NCBI GenBank assembly: GCA_028287105.1 | Contig: JAQBQH010000104.1 | Span: 1-40,812 of the forward strand | DNA from: Myxococcales bacterium | GTDB taxonomy: Bacteria; Myxococcota_A; Polyangia; Palsa-1104 | DNA: 40,812 nucleotides | Direction: 5' to 3' | Shown: positions 29,922 to 38,153 of the stretch, in pieces | How the letters are laid out: each line of letters starts with the position of its first letter | Numbering within the stretch: position 1 is the first letter of the stretch | Position numbers and translations under genes: made by a program | Notes under the pieces: generated by a model | What the model saw: only the letters and a program-made list of their open reading frames with translations | What the model was told of the DNA's origin: nothing | Databases searched by the model: none

Positions 29922-31517
29922 TCACATCTCCACGTGGACGTCGACCTTCGGCGAAGGTCCGTTCGTCCGAGGTGCTTTGAGGAAGTAGAGCAGCGGCATC
30001 ACGCAGAGGAACGCGATGCCGGATACGAGAAACAGCTTTTCGAACGTCATCACCATCGCCTGCTTGGCGACGAGACCGCCGAGGATGCGCTGCGCGGCCA
30101 GCCGCGCGGTGGCGAGGTCGAGGCCCTTGTGCACGAGAAATTGCGACAGCATGGCCAGCCGCTCGGTGACCTCGGGGCGGCCGGAGGTGATGTTGCTGGC
30201 GACCGCCGACTTGATCTGCACCTGGTAGCGCGTCATCAGCGTCGCGAAGGCGGCGAGGCCGATCGAGCCGCCGATCTGACGCACCAGCGAGTTGAGGCCG
30301 GTGGCATCGGCGAGGCGATGGCGCGGAATGCTCGACAGCGCCACCGTCGTCAGCGGCACGAAGAGGAGGGAGAAGCCGACGCCCTGGATGAGCAGCGCCC
30401 AGACGACCCCGCGCTGCGTGGTGGCGAGCGTGTAGTGGCTCATCTGCCAGGTGCTGATGGCGAAGCAGATGATGCCGATGGCCACGAAGATGCGCGGCTG
30501 CACGCGGTTGTAGAGCCGGCCGATGATCGGCGTGACGACGAACATGACGAGCGCGCGCGGCATGAGCGCGAGACCGGACTGCATGGCGGTGAAGCCGAGA
30601 ATCTCCTGCATGAAGACGGGCAGCAGGAACGTGACCGCCATCAGCATGGCGAACATCACGCCGCCGATGACGGTGCCCGACAGATAGACCTTGTCTTTGA
30701 AGAGCGACAGATCGACCGCCGGCATGGTCGCGGTCCGCTCGCGGGCGATGAACAGCAGGATCGAGAGGATGCAGGCGACCGAGAGGACCGAGATGACCGG
30801 CGACTGGAACCAATCCTTACGCGTGCCCTCCTCGAGGACGTACTGCAGAGAGGCGACGCCGACGGAGAGGAGCGCGATGCCGGCCCAGTCCATGTGCTTG
30901 CGCTGCTTGGCGGCGAGCGCGAGGTTGGCCTGGCGCAGATCTTCCGGCTCGTGGACGAAGTTCTGGACCATGACGAGCGCCAGCAGGCCGACCGGCAGGT
31001 TGATGTAGAAGATCCACGGCCAGCTCCAGTTGTCGACGATGTAGCCGCCGAGCGTGGGGCCGAACGCGGGGCCCATGATGACGGCGACCGCGAAGAGCGC
31101 CATCGCCATGCCCTGCTCCTCGGGCGGGAAGGTCTGGCGCAAGATGGCCTGCTCGGTCGGTTGCAGCGCGCCGGCGCCGAGACCCTGGAGGACGCGGCAG
31201 GCGACGAGCATCTCGAGCGAGCGCGCCATGCCGCACAGCGCGGAGCCGAGTAGGAAGAGGACGAGACAGAACATGTAGACGCGCTTCTGGCCGAAGAGGC
31301 GGCCGAGGAACGCGGTGAGCGGCATGACGATGACGTTGGCGAGGGCGAACCCGGTCGCTACCCACGTGATCTCCTCGGTGGTGGCGCCGACGCCGGCCTT
31401 GAGGTGCGGGACGGCGACGTTGACGATCGACGCGTCGATCGTCCCCATGAGCGTGCCGAAGGTGATCGAGAGCGTGACCAACCACTTGTTGGTCGGCGGG
31501 CGTGGCGCGGCTGACAT
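29922..31517 (-). CDS. DHA2-family MFS drug/H+ antiporter (EmrB/QacA type)
   Basis: 531 residues with about 14 predicted membrane segments. Motif A (LGRLFGQKRVYMF) lies after the second segment, and antiporter motif C appears as GPAFGPTLGGYI followed by the WSWPWIFYINLPVG loop typical of the EmrB subfamily. It should export hydrophobic or amphipathic compounds in exchange for protons; the substrate is unknown. It is 2 nt downstream of tetR and 3 nt upstream of the adaptor gene, so the four genes act as one unit. Confidence 0.95.
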   Translation of the reverse strand: MSAAPRPPTNKWLVTLSITFGTLMGTIDASIVNVAVPHLKAGVGATTEEITWVATGFALANVIVMPLTAFLGRLFGQKRVYMFCLVLFLLGSALCGMARSLEMLVACRVLQGLGAGALQPTEQAILRQTFPPEEQGMAMALFAVAVIMGPAFGPTLGGYIVDNWSWPWIFYINLPVGLLALVMVQNFVHEPEDLRQANLALAAKQRKHMDWAGIALLSVGVASLQYVLEEGTRKDWFQSPVISVLSVACILSILLFIARERTATMPAVDLSLFKDKVYLSGTVIGGVMFAMLMAVTFLLPVFMQEILGFTAMQSGLALMPRALVMFVVTPIIGRLYNRVQPRIFVAIGIICFAISTWQMSHYTLATTQRGVVWALLIQGVGFSLLFVPLTTVALSSIPRHRLADATGLNSLVRQIGGSIGLAAFATLMTRYQVQIKSAVASNITSGRPEVTERLAMLSQFLVHKGLDLATARLAAQRILGGLVAKQAMVMTFEKLFLVSGIAFLCVMPLLYFLKAPRTNGPSPKVDVHVEM

Positions 31518-31519
31518 GG

Positions 31520-32158
31520 CTAGACGGCGGCTCCGTGCATGAAGAAGCGGACAATCTCGTCGACCGGGAGACGCTCGTCGAGCTTGCCGAGCTCCAGGAG
31601 GCGCATGCGCATCGAGCGCAGCATGCCGAGGAGCAGGGTGGGGTAGTACTCGGCGAACTCGGGGCGCAGCGCCTTGGTCTTGACGCCGCGCTTGACGATC
31701 TTCTCGAGGCGCAGATGCAGCTCGCCGCGCATCTTGGGGGAGCAGGCGGCGGTCTCGGGGTACTGCGCGGTGTTGAGACCGGACTCGAGCTGATGGAGGA
31801 TCTGGTGAAAGCGCCGGTGTTGGTCGAAGAAGCCACCCATCCGATGAACCAGCTCTTTTAGATCGGAGGCGAAGTCACCCGAGGAGGGCTGGTCGAGGAA
31901 CTCGTCCATGACCTCGAGCAGGGCGCTGCGGCGCTCTTCGACGAGCGCGGCCAGGAGAGCATCGCGATCTTTGAAGTGATTGTAGAGCGTGCCGACGGCG
32001 ACGCCAGCAGCGGCGGCGATCTCGTTCATGGTGGCGGTGTTGAGCCCGCGCTCCGCGAATGTGCCCTCGGCGGCGTCGATGATGGCAGCCGAGGTGGCTT
32101 CGCGCAGACGGCTGCGCAAATTCTGAGCCTTCGCCACAGAAGGTGAATTTGCATTCAT
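31520..32158 (-). CDS. TetR/AcrR-family transcriptional repressor of the efflux operon
   Basis: 212 residues. The N-terminal helix-turn-helix (about 22-66, with TMNEIAAAAGVAVGTLYNHFKDRDAL) is canonical, and a helical ligand-binding domain follows. Such repressors leave DNA when bound by a pump substrate. The ATG at 32158 has no Shine-Dalgarno; the -10 ends 8 nt before it, so the transcript probably starts at or next to the AUG. The frame is open to 32212, but that would cross the promoter and is rejected. It is the first gene of the efflux operon, and a perfect palindrome in its own promoter implies autorepression. Confidence 0.93.
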   Translation of the reverse strand: MNANSPSVAKAQNLRSRLREATSAAIIDAAEGTFAERGLNTATMNEIAAAAGVAVGTLYNHFKDRDALLAALVEERRSALLEVMDEFLDQPSSGDFASDLKELVHRMGGFFDQHRRFHQILHQLESGLNTAQYPETAACSPKMRGELHLRLEKIVKRGVKTKALRPEFAEYYPTLLLGMLRSMRMRLLELGKLDERLPVDEIVRFFMHGAAV

Positions 32159-32165
32159 GATTTGT

Positions 32166-32194
32166 ACTATTGATTCACAGCGTGAATCTGTCAA
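32166..32194 (-). promoter_or_regulatory. Efflux operon promoter with TetR operator in the spacer
   Basis: Minus strand: TTGACA (32194-32189, perfect -35), a 17-nt spacer, AATAGT (32171-32166, -10). The whole spacer is a perfect palindrome GATTCAC-GCT-GTGAATC (32188-32172). A TetR dimer bound there would block RNA polymerase. The -10 ends 7 nt before the tetR ATG, so the mRNA is probably leaderless. Confidence 0.75.
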
Positions 32195-32222
32195 GCAGTG
32201 AACCGCTCGCATTTCCGGGATT

Positions 32223-32272
32223 ATTGTGCGAATGCATCATTGCGCTCGCCGCTCATTGTGCGATTGCACAAT
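32223..32272. promoter_or_regulatory. Two related palindromic sites, candidate operators
   Basis: A perfect inverted repeat ATTGTGC-GATT-GCACAAT lies at 32255-32272. A degenerate copy of the same 18-bp pattern (ATTGTGC-GAAT-GCATCAT) lies at 32223-32240, exactly 32 bp away (about three helical turns). The TGTGC-n4-GCACA form is typical of dimeric regulator sites. The sites are upstream of the small ORF at 32280 and of the efflux operon. The regulator is unknown; the sequence differs from the TetR palindrome. Confidence 0.5.
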
Positions 32273-32279
32273 AACTTCA

Positions 32280-32429
32280 ATGGAGGGCATGATCCTGGTG
32301 ACGGCCGTGGTCTGCGAAATCGGCCTCATCGGCCTGTTCACGCTCACGGGTACCAAACTGGCGACGAGTAACGTCGTCGAGGACACCGATGCGCCAAGCG
32401 AACCTACGGCGTCGGCGGGGATTCACTAA
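32280..32429 (+). CDS. Possible tiny single-pass membrane protein
   Basis: 49 residues (46 from the second ATG at 32289, which has GGAGG only 2 nt upstream). An N-terminal hydrophobic segment (ILVTAVVCEIGLIGLF) is followed by a polar tail with VVEDTDAPSEPTAS. The palindromic sites just upstream and the membrane segment make a real gene possible. There is no family match I know, and short open frames are common here. Treat as tentative. Confidence 0.35.
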   Translation: MEGMILVTAVVCEIGLIGLFTLTGTKLATSNVVEDTDAPSEPTASAGIH

Positions 32430-32715
32430 AGCGGGTCAACCTGACGCCGAGAGGGCCTCGAGCGTGGCGATCGAGCATCCGACCTCAAGAAGCGAGAGCT
32501 TGGCTCGCGGCGGGTGGCCATCGCATGTCATTTTTCGCCGGAGCGCAGGGCGGAGCGAGCCCACACGCCAGCGGGGCATCGAGCGCAGCCCGAGCACCGC
32601 CGAAAAAAGACATGCGATGACAGGACCCGCCGCCGCGTGAACTCGAGCGCCCTCTGCGATGACAGGACCCGCCGCCGCGTCAACTCGAGCGCCCTCTGAA
32701 GGGCAGCGCCTCCGA
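32430..32715. repeat. Non-coding stretch with inverted and tandem repeats
   Basis: Arms of a 19-bp inverted repeat with one mismatch lie at 32519-32537 and 32601-32619 (CGAAAAA-n-GACATGCGATG in the right arm), 63 bp apart. Similarity continues weakly beyond the arms (ACCCGCCGC on both). Starting within the right arm, a 42-bp unit is tandemly duplicated at 32613-32654 and 32655-32696 with one mismatch. The picture is three copies of one short element, one inverted. No transposase or convincing gene is present. It lies just downstream of the AraC gene. Confidence 0.75.
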
Positions 32716-33576
32716 CTAACTCGACTGAGACACAGCCACTGGCGCTTGTCGGGCGGCCTGGGCTGCGAGCAGGGCGGCGTATTGGCCCGGGGGGATGCCG
32801 ACGACGCGCTTGAACAGCCGCGTCAGGTGACTTTGATCGGCGAAGCCGGTCATCGTCGCCACTTCGGCCAGCGGGACGCCGGCGGCGACCAACTGCCGGG
32901 CGCGCGCGACGCGGAGCTGGATCTGGTACGCGTGCGGCGGTAGGCCGACCTCTTTGTGGAACAGGTGCACGAGGTGGCACTTCGACATGCCGGCGATCTC
33001 CGCGAGCTGCTCCAGCGGAACCTCGTCGGCGAATCGATCGTGCAGCGCTTCGCGCGTTCGCGCCACCGCCGGCGACAGGATCTGAGGCTGAGGCGGCGCC
33101 GTCGCCGTCAGCTCGATCACTGCCGACAAGAGCGCCGAGAGCCGCGCCTGCTGCTCGATCGCCTCGCGCTGCGCGGTCACCGCCTCCCACGTCGCCGCCA
33201 CGCCCCCGGTGATCGCCGGCGCGCCGGTGACGAGAGATCCGAAGCGTGTCAGTGGTCGTCCCTGCGCGCCTCCCGACGCAAACAGCTCCGGCTCGATGAG
33301 CAGCACGCGGCAGCGTGTCTCCGGCGCGGCATGATGCATCACCACCGATACCTGCCCCGGTGCGCGCAGCAGCACTTCGCCCGCGCGTAACGGCTGCATC
33401 GTCTTACCCCAATCGACGTCGCCGCCACCTTCGTCGCACAGCACCAACGTCAGCTGCGACGACAACACCGGTGGAGCGGGTGGCTCGCGAAACGTCGCCG
33501 CCACCAATGCCACTCCCCTCAACGCCTGCGAGCCAACCTGATTGTGCTCGCGTTCCCGCCCGTCCATGCCCGCCAC
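32716..33576 (-). CDS. AraC-family transcriptional regulator
   Basis: 286 residues. An N-terminal cupin-like sensing domain (about 20-150, with a GEVLLRAPGQVSVVMHH segment) is followed by two helix-turn-helix motifs (about 185-275): PLEQLAEIAGMSKCHLVHLFHKEVGLPP and PLAEVATMTGFADQSHLTRLFKRVVGIPPGQY. It is typical of AraC proteins with an N-terminal AraC-binding-like domain. The start is GTG at 33576 with AGGAGG 5 nt upstream; ATG 33567 is possible. It follows the histidine kinase gene by 44 nt on the same strand. Target genes are not evident; the effector is unknown. Confidence 0.9.
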   Translation of the reverse strand: MAGMDGREREHNQVGSQALRGVALVAATFREPPAPPVLSSQLTLVLCDEGGGDVDWGKTMQPLRAGEVLLRAPGQVSVVMHHAAPETRCRVLLIEPELFASGGAQGRPLTRFGSLVTGAPAITGGVAATWEAVTAQREAIEQQARLSALLSAVIELTATAPPQPQILSPAVARTREALHDRFADEVPLEQLAEIAGMSKCHLVHLFHKEVGLPPHAYQIQLRVARARQLVAAGVPLAEVATMTGFADQSHLTRLFKRVVGIPPGQYAALLAAQAARQAPVAVSQSS

Positions 33577-33620
33577 GTTTGCCTCCTCCGCCCATACCCA
33601 CCGCCCTACTTCGACCCGCC

Positions 33621-36125
33621 CTAATTCGACGCCTGTGCCTCCATGGGAGCGACCGGCGGCAGCGTGAAATAAAACGTGCTGCCGCGGCCCGGCGCCGAAT
33701 CCACCCAAATTTGACCGCCGTGATTCTCGATGATTCCTTTCGCAATATAAAGTCCCAATCCGGATCCCGTTCGACTCTGCGACGTCGCTCCGTGCCAGTA
33801 CCGATCGAAAATGCGCGGCAAAAGCTGCGGCGCAATCCCGGGACCGTCGTCGCGCACGGCGACCCGCACGCGACCGCCCCAGGTCTCGGCGACGATGTTC
33901 ACGCTTCCCCCCGCCGGCGTGAACTTGATGGCGTTGCCAACCAGGTTCGAAAGCACCTGCACCACCCGCTCGCGGTCACACCACACCGATAGCCCTTCGT
34001 CGCGCAGCTCGGTCGCGAATCGAAGCCCGCGTGCTTCAGCTAGCGGCTGCAGGAGGTCGGCGGCGTCCGACAGCACGTGCGACAGGACGGTCGTCTTCTG
34101 ATCGAGAGACAGCGTGCCCGTCTCCAAGCTGGCGGCGTCGAGTAGATCGCGAATCATGTGGCTCATCCGTCGCGCCGCGCGCTGGCAGCGCTCGAGTGGT
34201 GCGCGCGCCGGAGTCTCGGTGTCCTCGATCATCTGCAACACCCGACTCGTCGATGTCAAGATCGTCGACAGCGGAGTACGCAGATCGTGCGAGACGATCG
34301 CCAGCACGTCATCGCGCACCCGCACCGCCGCGCGCGCTTCGGCATACAGATGCGCGTTGTCGACGGCGAGCGCGACACGATGCCCGAGCTCTTGCGCCAG
34401 CGCGAGATCATCCTTCGTATACCCGCGCGTGAACGAGACTAGCGTGATCGCGCCCGCGGTTCGCTCGCGCGCCACCAACGGAACGATGAGGCAGGCGCGC
34501 CAACCGGCCCGTGACCAATGATGCGCGGTCGCGAGATCGAGCGCCGCGCCCTGCGCGCCGTCGCCGGGCGAGAAGAGAAACGGCTCGCCCGAGCGCATCA
34601 CGTGTCCGACGAGCGAGTCGCCTTGCGCGGAGAACGCTCTGCTGTCGTCGAGCGCCGCCGCCTCGAAGGCGCGGCCGGGCGCGCAGGCGACGTGGCGCAC
34701 GTGCTCGTCGCGCTCGGCGAGATCGACGATGCAGAGATCGCCGAGCTGCGGCAGGACCAGCCTGGCGATCGTCGCCAGGAGCGCATCGGTGGCGAGCGGC
34801 TGCTCGAGCAGCTCGGAGGTCGCGCGGAAAAGGAAAGCCAGCCGTCGCTGCGCCACTTCGGCCTCGGCCTGCGCGGTGAAGCGCTCGGAGACGTCGCGCA
34901 CGATCGCGGTCGCGTACCCCGAGGGGTCGAGCGCCCACTCCGCGCACGACAGCTCCACCGGAAAGCGCCGGCCGGACGCGTGCACTGCCCAGCGCTCCAT
35001 TGGAGCCCCCCCCTCGAGCTGATCGAACGCGAAACCGTCGACGAGGCGCGGCAGCGGCAGGCCGCGGAGCTCGTCGCGACCGAACATCGTGCGCGCCGCA
35101 GGATTGGCGTACACGATGCTGCCGTCGCGCGCCACTGAGAAAATTCCGTCGCGCGCCGAGTTCGTGACGCTGCGGAGCTTGCCTTCCGAGAGGCGCAGCG
35201 CCTCTTCGATGCGGCGCCGTCGCACCAGCGCCGCCAACGGCTGCACCACGGCTGCCACGGCGGCGAGCAGCCCCCCTGGCTGCTCGCCGCCGCGGCCACC
35301 GCGCACGTCACGAGATCGATGAGAGATGCGACCGGCGACGTCGAACGCGAGCACCGCCAGGAGCTCGTCGTCGGCGACCACCGGAATCGCGGCCACGCCG
35401 CCGGCCGACAGCGCCCGCCGCTCGCGCGCCGCCCGCTCGGAGAGCGAGTCAGGGGCGAGGTCGCCTGGGCGCCACACGGCGCGCGCGCGCCAGCCGGTCA
35501 GATCGGCGATGCGCCGCCCCGTCTCGACTAGCGCCGTGGGCAGGTCGGCCGCCTCGGACACGGCCGACAGGAGCGCCTCGAGGAGCGACAGGGCGCGCGC
35601 CAGCCGCTCGACCTCGGCACGATCACTCTCGGCGGCGCGCACGGCGCGGCGCAGCTCGACGAGCCGGACCGCCAGCCGGGCGAACTCGCGCAGCGCCGCC
35701 TGATCGGCCGCCGGCAGCTGTCGCGGCCGCTCGTCGAGAATCGAGAAGGTGCCGAGCGCATAGCCGAGCGAGTCGTGCAGCGGCACGCCAGCATAGAAAC
35801 GCACGTGCGGCCCACCGTCGACGATGGGCAGGGCTCGGAAGCGCGCGTCGTCGCGGGCGTCCGGGACCTCGAGTAGATCGTCGCCCGCGATCGTGTGATC
35901 GCAGAAGGTCGCGGTGCGCGGCAACGAGCAGCGCGCGAAGCCGGAGATCGCCTTGGGGTACCAGCGACGCTCGTCGACGAAGCTGATGGCGGAGATGGGA
36001 GCCGCGAAGCGGTTGCGCGCAATCACGACCAGCTCTTCGAACGCGCCCTCACGGCCGCTGCCGACGATATGGTAACCGGCAAGTGCAGCAAGTCGCGCCG
36101 GTTCGTGAGCCGACAGAAGCATCAT
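33621..36125 (-). CDS. Sensor histidine kinase with GAF and PAS domains
   Basis: 834 residues, no signal peptide or membrane segments, so a cytosolic sensor. Order: N-terminal GAF (about 20-165, with the WYPKAISGF and FYAGVPL pattern), a second GAF-like region with PTALVETGRRIADLTGW, a PAS domain (about 305-430, SARDGIFSVARDGSIVYANPAARTMFG) followed by a PAC, a third GAF (about 450-595), HisKA with His613 in IVSHDLRTPLS, and HATPase with Asn731, DDGPGI and GSGLGLYIAKGI. There is no receiver domain and no adjacent response regulator gene, so it is an orphan. The ATG at 36125 has GGGGAG 4 nt upstream. A candidate promoter (AAGACA, 17 nt, TATATT at 36191-36186) lies about 60 nt upstream. Confidence 0.94.
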   Translation of the reverse strand: MMLLSAHEPARLAALAGYHIVGSGREGAFEELVVIARNRFAAPISAISFVDERRWYPKAISGFARCSLPRTATFCDHTIAGDDLLEVPDARDDARFRALPIVDGGPHVRFYAGVPLHDSLGYALGTFSILDERPRQLPAADQAALREFARLAVRLVELRRAVRAAESDRAEVERLARALSLLEALLSAVSEAADLPTALVETGRRIADLTGWRARAVWRPGDLAPDSLSERAARERRALSAGGVAAIPVVADDELLAVLAFDVAGRISHRSRDVRGGRGGEQPGGLLAAVAAVVQPLAALVRRRRIEEALRLSEGKLRSVTNSARDGIFSVARDGSIVYANPAARTMFGRDELRGLPLPRLVDGFAFDQLEGGAPMERWAVHASGRRFPVELSCAEWALDPSGYATAIVRDVSERFTAQAEAEVAQRRLAFLFRATSELLEQPLATDALLATIARLVLPQLGDLCIVDLAERDEHVRHVACAPGRAFEAAALDDSRAFSAQGDSLVGHVMRSGEPFLFSPGDGAQGAALDLATAHHWSRAGWRACLIVPLVARERTAGAITLVSFTRGYTKDDLALAQELGHRVALAVDNAHLYAEARAAVRVRDDVLAIVSHDLRTPLSTILTSTSRVLQMIEDTETPARAPLERCQRAARRMSHMIRDLLDAASLETGTLSLDQKTTVLSHVLSDAADLLQPLAEARGLRFATELRDEGLSVWCDRERVVQVLSNLVGNAIKFTPAGGSVNIVAETWGGRVRVAVRDDGPGIAPQLLPRIFDRYWHGATSQSRTGSGLGLYIAKGIIENHGGQIWVDSAPGRGSTFYFTLPPVAPMEAQASN

Positions 36126-36185
36126 GAAACTCCCCCCAAACGAATCCGATTTCGGGCCTGCTCGGAGACGGAACGTTGCGTCGAA

Positions 36186-36226
36186 AATATAGAGAGCATT
36201 CGCGCGCGTGTCTTGACGGTAGACAC
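36186..36226 (-). promoter_or_regulatory. Candidate histidine-kinase promoter overlapping an inverted repeat
   Basis: Minus strand: AAGACA (36214-36209), 17 nt, TATATT (36191-36186), about 54 nt of leader to the ATG. An inverted repeat GTGTCT-n7-AGACAC at 36208-36226 covers the -35 hexamer and could be an operator. The rest of the 255-bp divergent gap up to 36380 shows no clear promoter for the plus-strand gene. Confidence 0.4.
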
Positions 36227-36380
36227 TGCATTTTTGCCTCAGCGAGCCACTGGTTTGGTGCAGGCGCCATCGGGCGTTTCGACTGCTGACGAACAGTACG
36301 GCGGTCATTTTCCGTCACACCAAAATTCGCGCCGGGATCCAGTGTCGGGTATGACGGAAGTAGCAGGGGGTATTTCCGAG

Positions 36381-38153
36381 ATGTTGCGAGCGGTGTGGAT
36401 CCTCGTCGGGGCGTTGAGCGCCGCCGGCTGCGGACAGGCGGCGCACCTCCACCTCATGCGCGGCCGGGAGCATCTCGGCACGCCGCGCGGCGCGCGCACC
36501 GACAAGGCGGCCGAGGCGCACGCGACCGCGGCGGCCGCGATTGCGCCGCCGAGCTGCGACGACGTCAAGGTCAAGGCGTACAACCACCAGGTCTGTTGCG
36601 CGAACGTCAAAGACGTCGTCGAGCCGGAGACGCTCGAGACGCTCGCCGAGACCATCCGGGGCACGCGCGGGCCGCTGCGCGTCGTCGCCAACTCGCACAC
36701 CTCGAACGAACAGATCTGCACCGACGGCGTCGGCATCTCGATGGCCAACTTCAACCGCATCCACGGCTTCAAGCGGCATAACGGCGTCGAGTACGTCGAC
36801 GTCGACGCCGGCGTGCGCATGTCGGAGCTCAATCGCTGGCTCTACGAGCATGGGCGCTCGATCGGCTACACGACCATCGGCTACCGCGGCATCAGCATCG
36901 GCGGCGGCCTGGCGACGGCGGCGCACGGCAGCTCGTTGCGCCACCCGTCGGTGCTCAGCTCCCGGCTCGAGTACGCGCAGCTCGTCGACGCCAAGGGCGA
37001 GGTGCACGAGCTCTGGAAGCCCCCGGCGGTGCCGCAAGCGTCGACGGCGCGCCTGCGGCAGGCGGTGTTCGATCCCAACGCGCCGACGGTGGACAAGTAC
37101 GCCGGCGATCGCGAGCGCTTCCGCGCGCTGTCGGCGTCGGTGGGGATGCTCGGCGTCATCACGCGCGTCGGGCTGCGCGTCGAGCCGCGCTTCAACCTCG
37201 ACGTCAACGTCGAGTTCATCGGCGACGACGTGCTGTTCAAGAAGGGCGTCGAGAAGCTGGTCGGCGACTGCGACTGGGGGCAGCTGGTCTGGTTTCCGCG
37301 CGCGGCGCGCTTCATGAAGGTGTGCGGGATGCGCACGATGGACGAGGCGCAGCCGTCGGCCTCGAACTCGCTGCTGGCGCCGCACGTCGACGCGGGAGCG
37401 ATCGGAGCGTTCAAGGAGCTGATGGAGGACACCGTCGCCAACGGCGCCTACTTCTGCTTCATCGAGAGCGAGCGCTATTCGCAGCTCAAGATGTATCCGC
37501 CCTTCGTGCACGATTGCTGCTGCAAGAAGAAGTACGACCGCCACGTCATCGGCCCTGCCGATCTCATGATGTCGAGCGAGCTGACCGAGCATCAGCAGCA
37601 GCTCGCCGAGATCGACTACGAGATCGCGATTCCGCTCTCCGAGGTGCCCAAGGCGCTCGAGCGGGTGCGCGCCTACGCCAAGGACAATCGGCTGTGCATG
37701 CCGCTCATCGGCGCCTTTTTGCGCTTCTCGCCCGTCGATGGCACGACGCTAATCGGGCACTCGGTCACCGACGAGCAGGCGTTCAAGGGCGAGAAGGTGA
37801 TGTTCCTCGAGTTCGTCGTCTATGTGCTGCACGAGCCGGAGACGGAGCGCGAGCGCGCGCAGCAGGAGCGCGACTACTATGGCAAGTATCGCGAGCTGGC
37901 GATGCAGCTCGTGGAGTACCACCACGGGCGGCCGCATTGGGCCAAGAACCAGACCGAGCTGTTCGCGAAGCACCGTGAGGTCGATCTCGCGTACGCGGAG
38001 CGGCTCAAGAAGTTCCAGTGCTGGGTGCACAAGTACGATCCCGACAACCGGTTCGCCAACGCGTTCACCAGCCGCGTCGGGCTCACGCCGCGGCAGTCGA
38101 CCAGCTACGCCGATTGCGCCACGACCTCCGACGCCAAACCCGACGACGAGTAG
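36381..38153 (+). CDS. Lipoprotein FAD-dependent oxidoreductase (gulonolactone/arabinonolactone oxidase-like)
   Basis: 590 residues. A lipobox LSAAGC (Cys17) predicts a lipoprotein, unusual for this enzyme group. The PCMH/VAO-type FAD domain spans about 75-270. The likely covalent flavin site is His106 in VVANSHTSNEQ (the GxGHS position), followed by GYRGISIGGGLATAAHGSS. The C-terminal cap ends with the aldonolactone oxidase signature (GRPHWAKN), as in L-gulonolactone and D-arabinono-lactone oxidases. It probably oxidises a sugar lactone or alditol and reduces O2 or a quinone. Odd points are the triple cysteine CCCKKK at 379-384 and several more cysteines (C59, CC72-73, C113). ATG 36381 is chosen for the signal peptide; ATG 36351 is in frame. 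It is divergent from the kinase gene and directly abuts the GDPD gene. Confidence 0.88.
   Translation: MLRAVWILVGALSAAGCGQAAHLHLMRGREHLGTPRGARTDKAAEAHATAAAAIAPPSCDDVKVKAYNHQVCCANVKDVVEPETLETLAETIRGTRGPLRVVANSHTSNEQICTDGVGISMANFNRIHGFKRHNGVEYVDVDAGVRMSELNRWLYEHGRSIGYTTIGYRGISIGGGLATAAHGSSLRHPSVLSSRLEYAQLVDAKGEVHELWKPPAVPQASTARLRQAVFDPNAPTVDKYAGDRERFRALSASVGMLGVITRVGLRVEPRFNLDVNVEFIGDDVLFKKGVEKLVGDCDWGQLVWFPRAARFMKVCGMRTMDEAQPSASNSLLAPHVDAGAIGAFKELMEDTVANGAYFCFIESERYSQLKMYPPFVHDCCCKKKYDRHVIGPADLMMSSELTEHQQQLAEIDYEIAIPLSEVPKALERVRAYAKDNRLCMPLIGAFLRFSPVDGTTLIGHSVTDEQAFKGEKVMFLEFVVYVLHEPETERERAQQERDYYGKYRELAMQLVEYHHGRPHWAKNQTELFAKHREVDLAYAERLKKFQCWVHKYDPDNRFANAFTSRVGLTPRQSTSYADCATTSDAKPDDE

Noticed and set aside
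32528-33190. 220-codon minus-strand frame over the repeat region and AraC gene
   Set aside because: Its start part is a shadow of the AraC gene and its end translates the tandem repeat; no family likeness.
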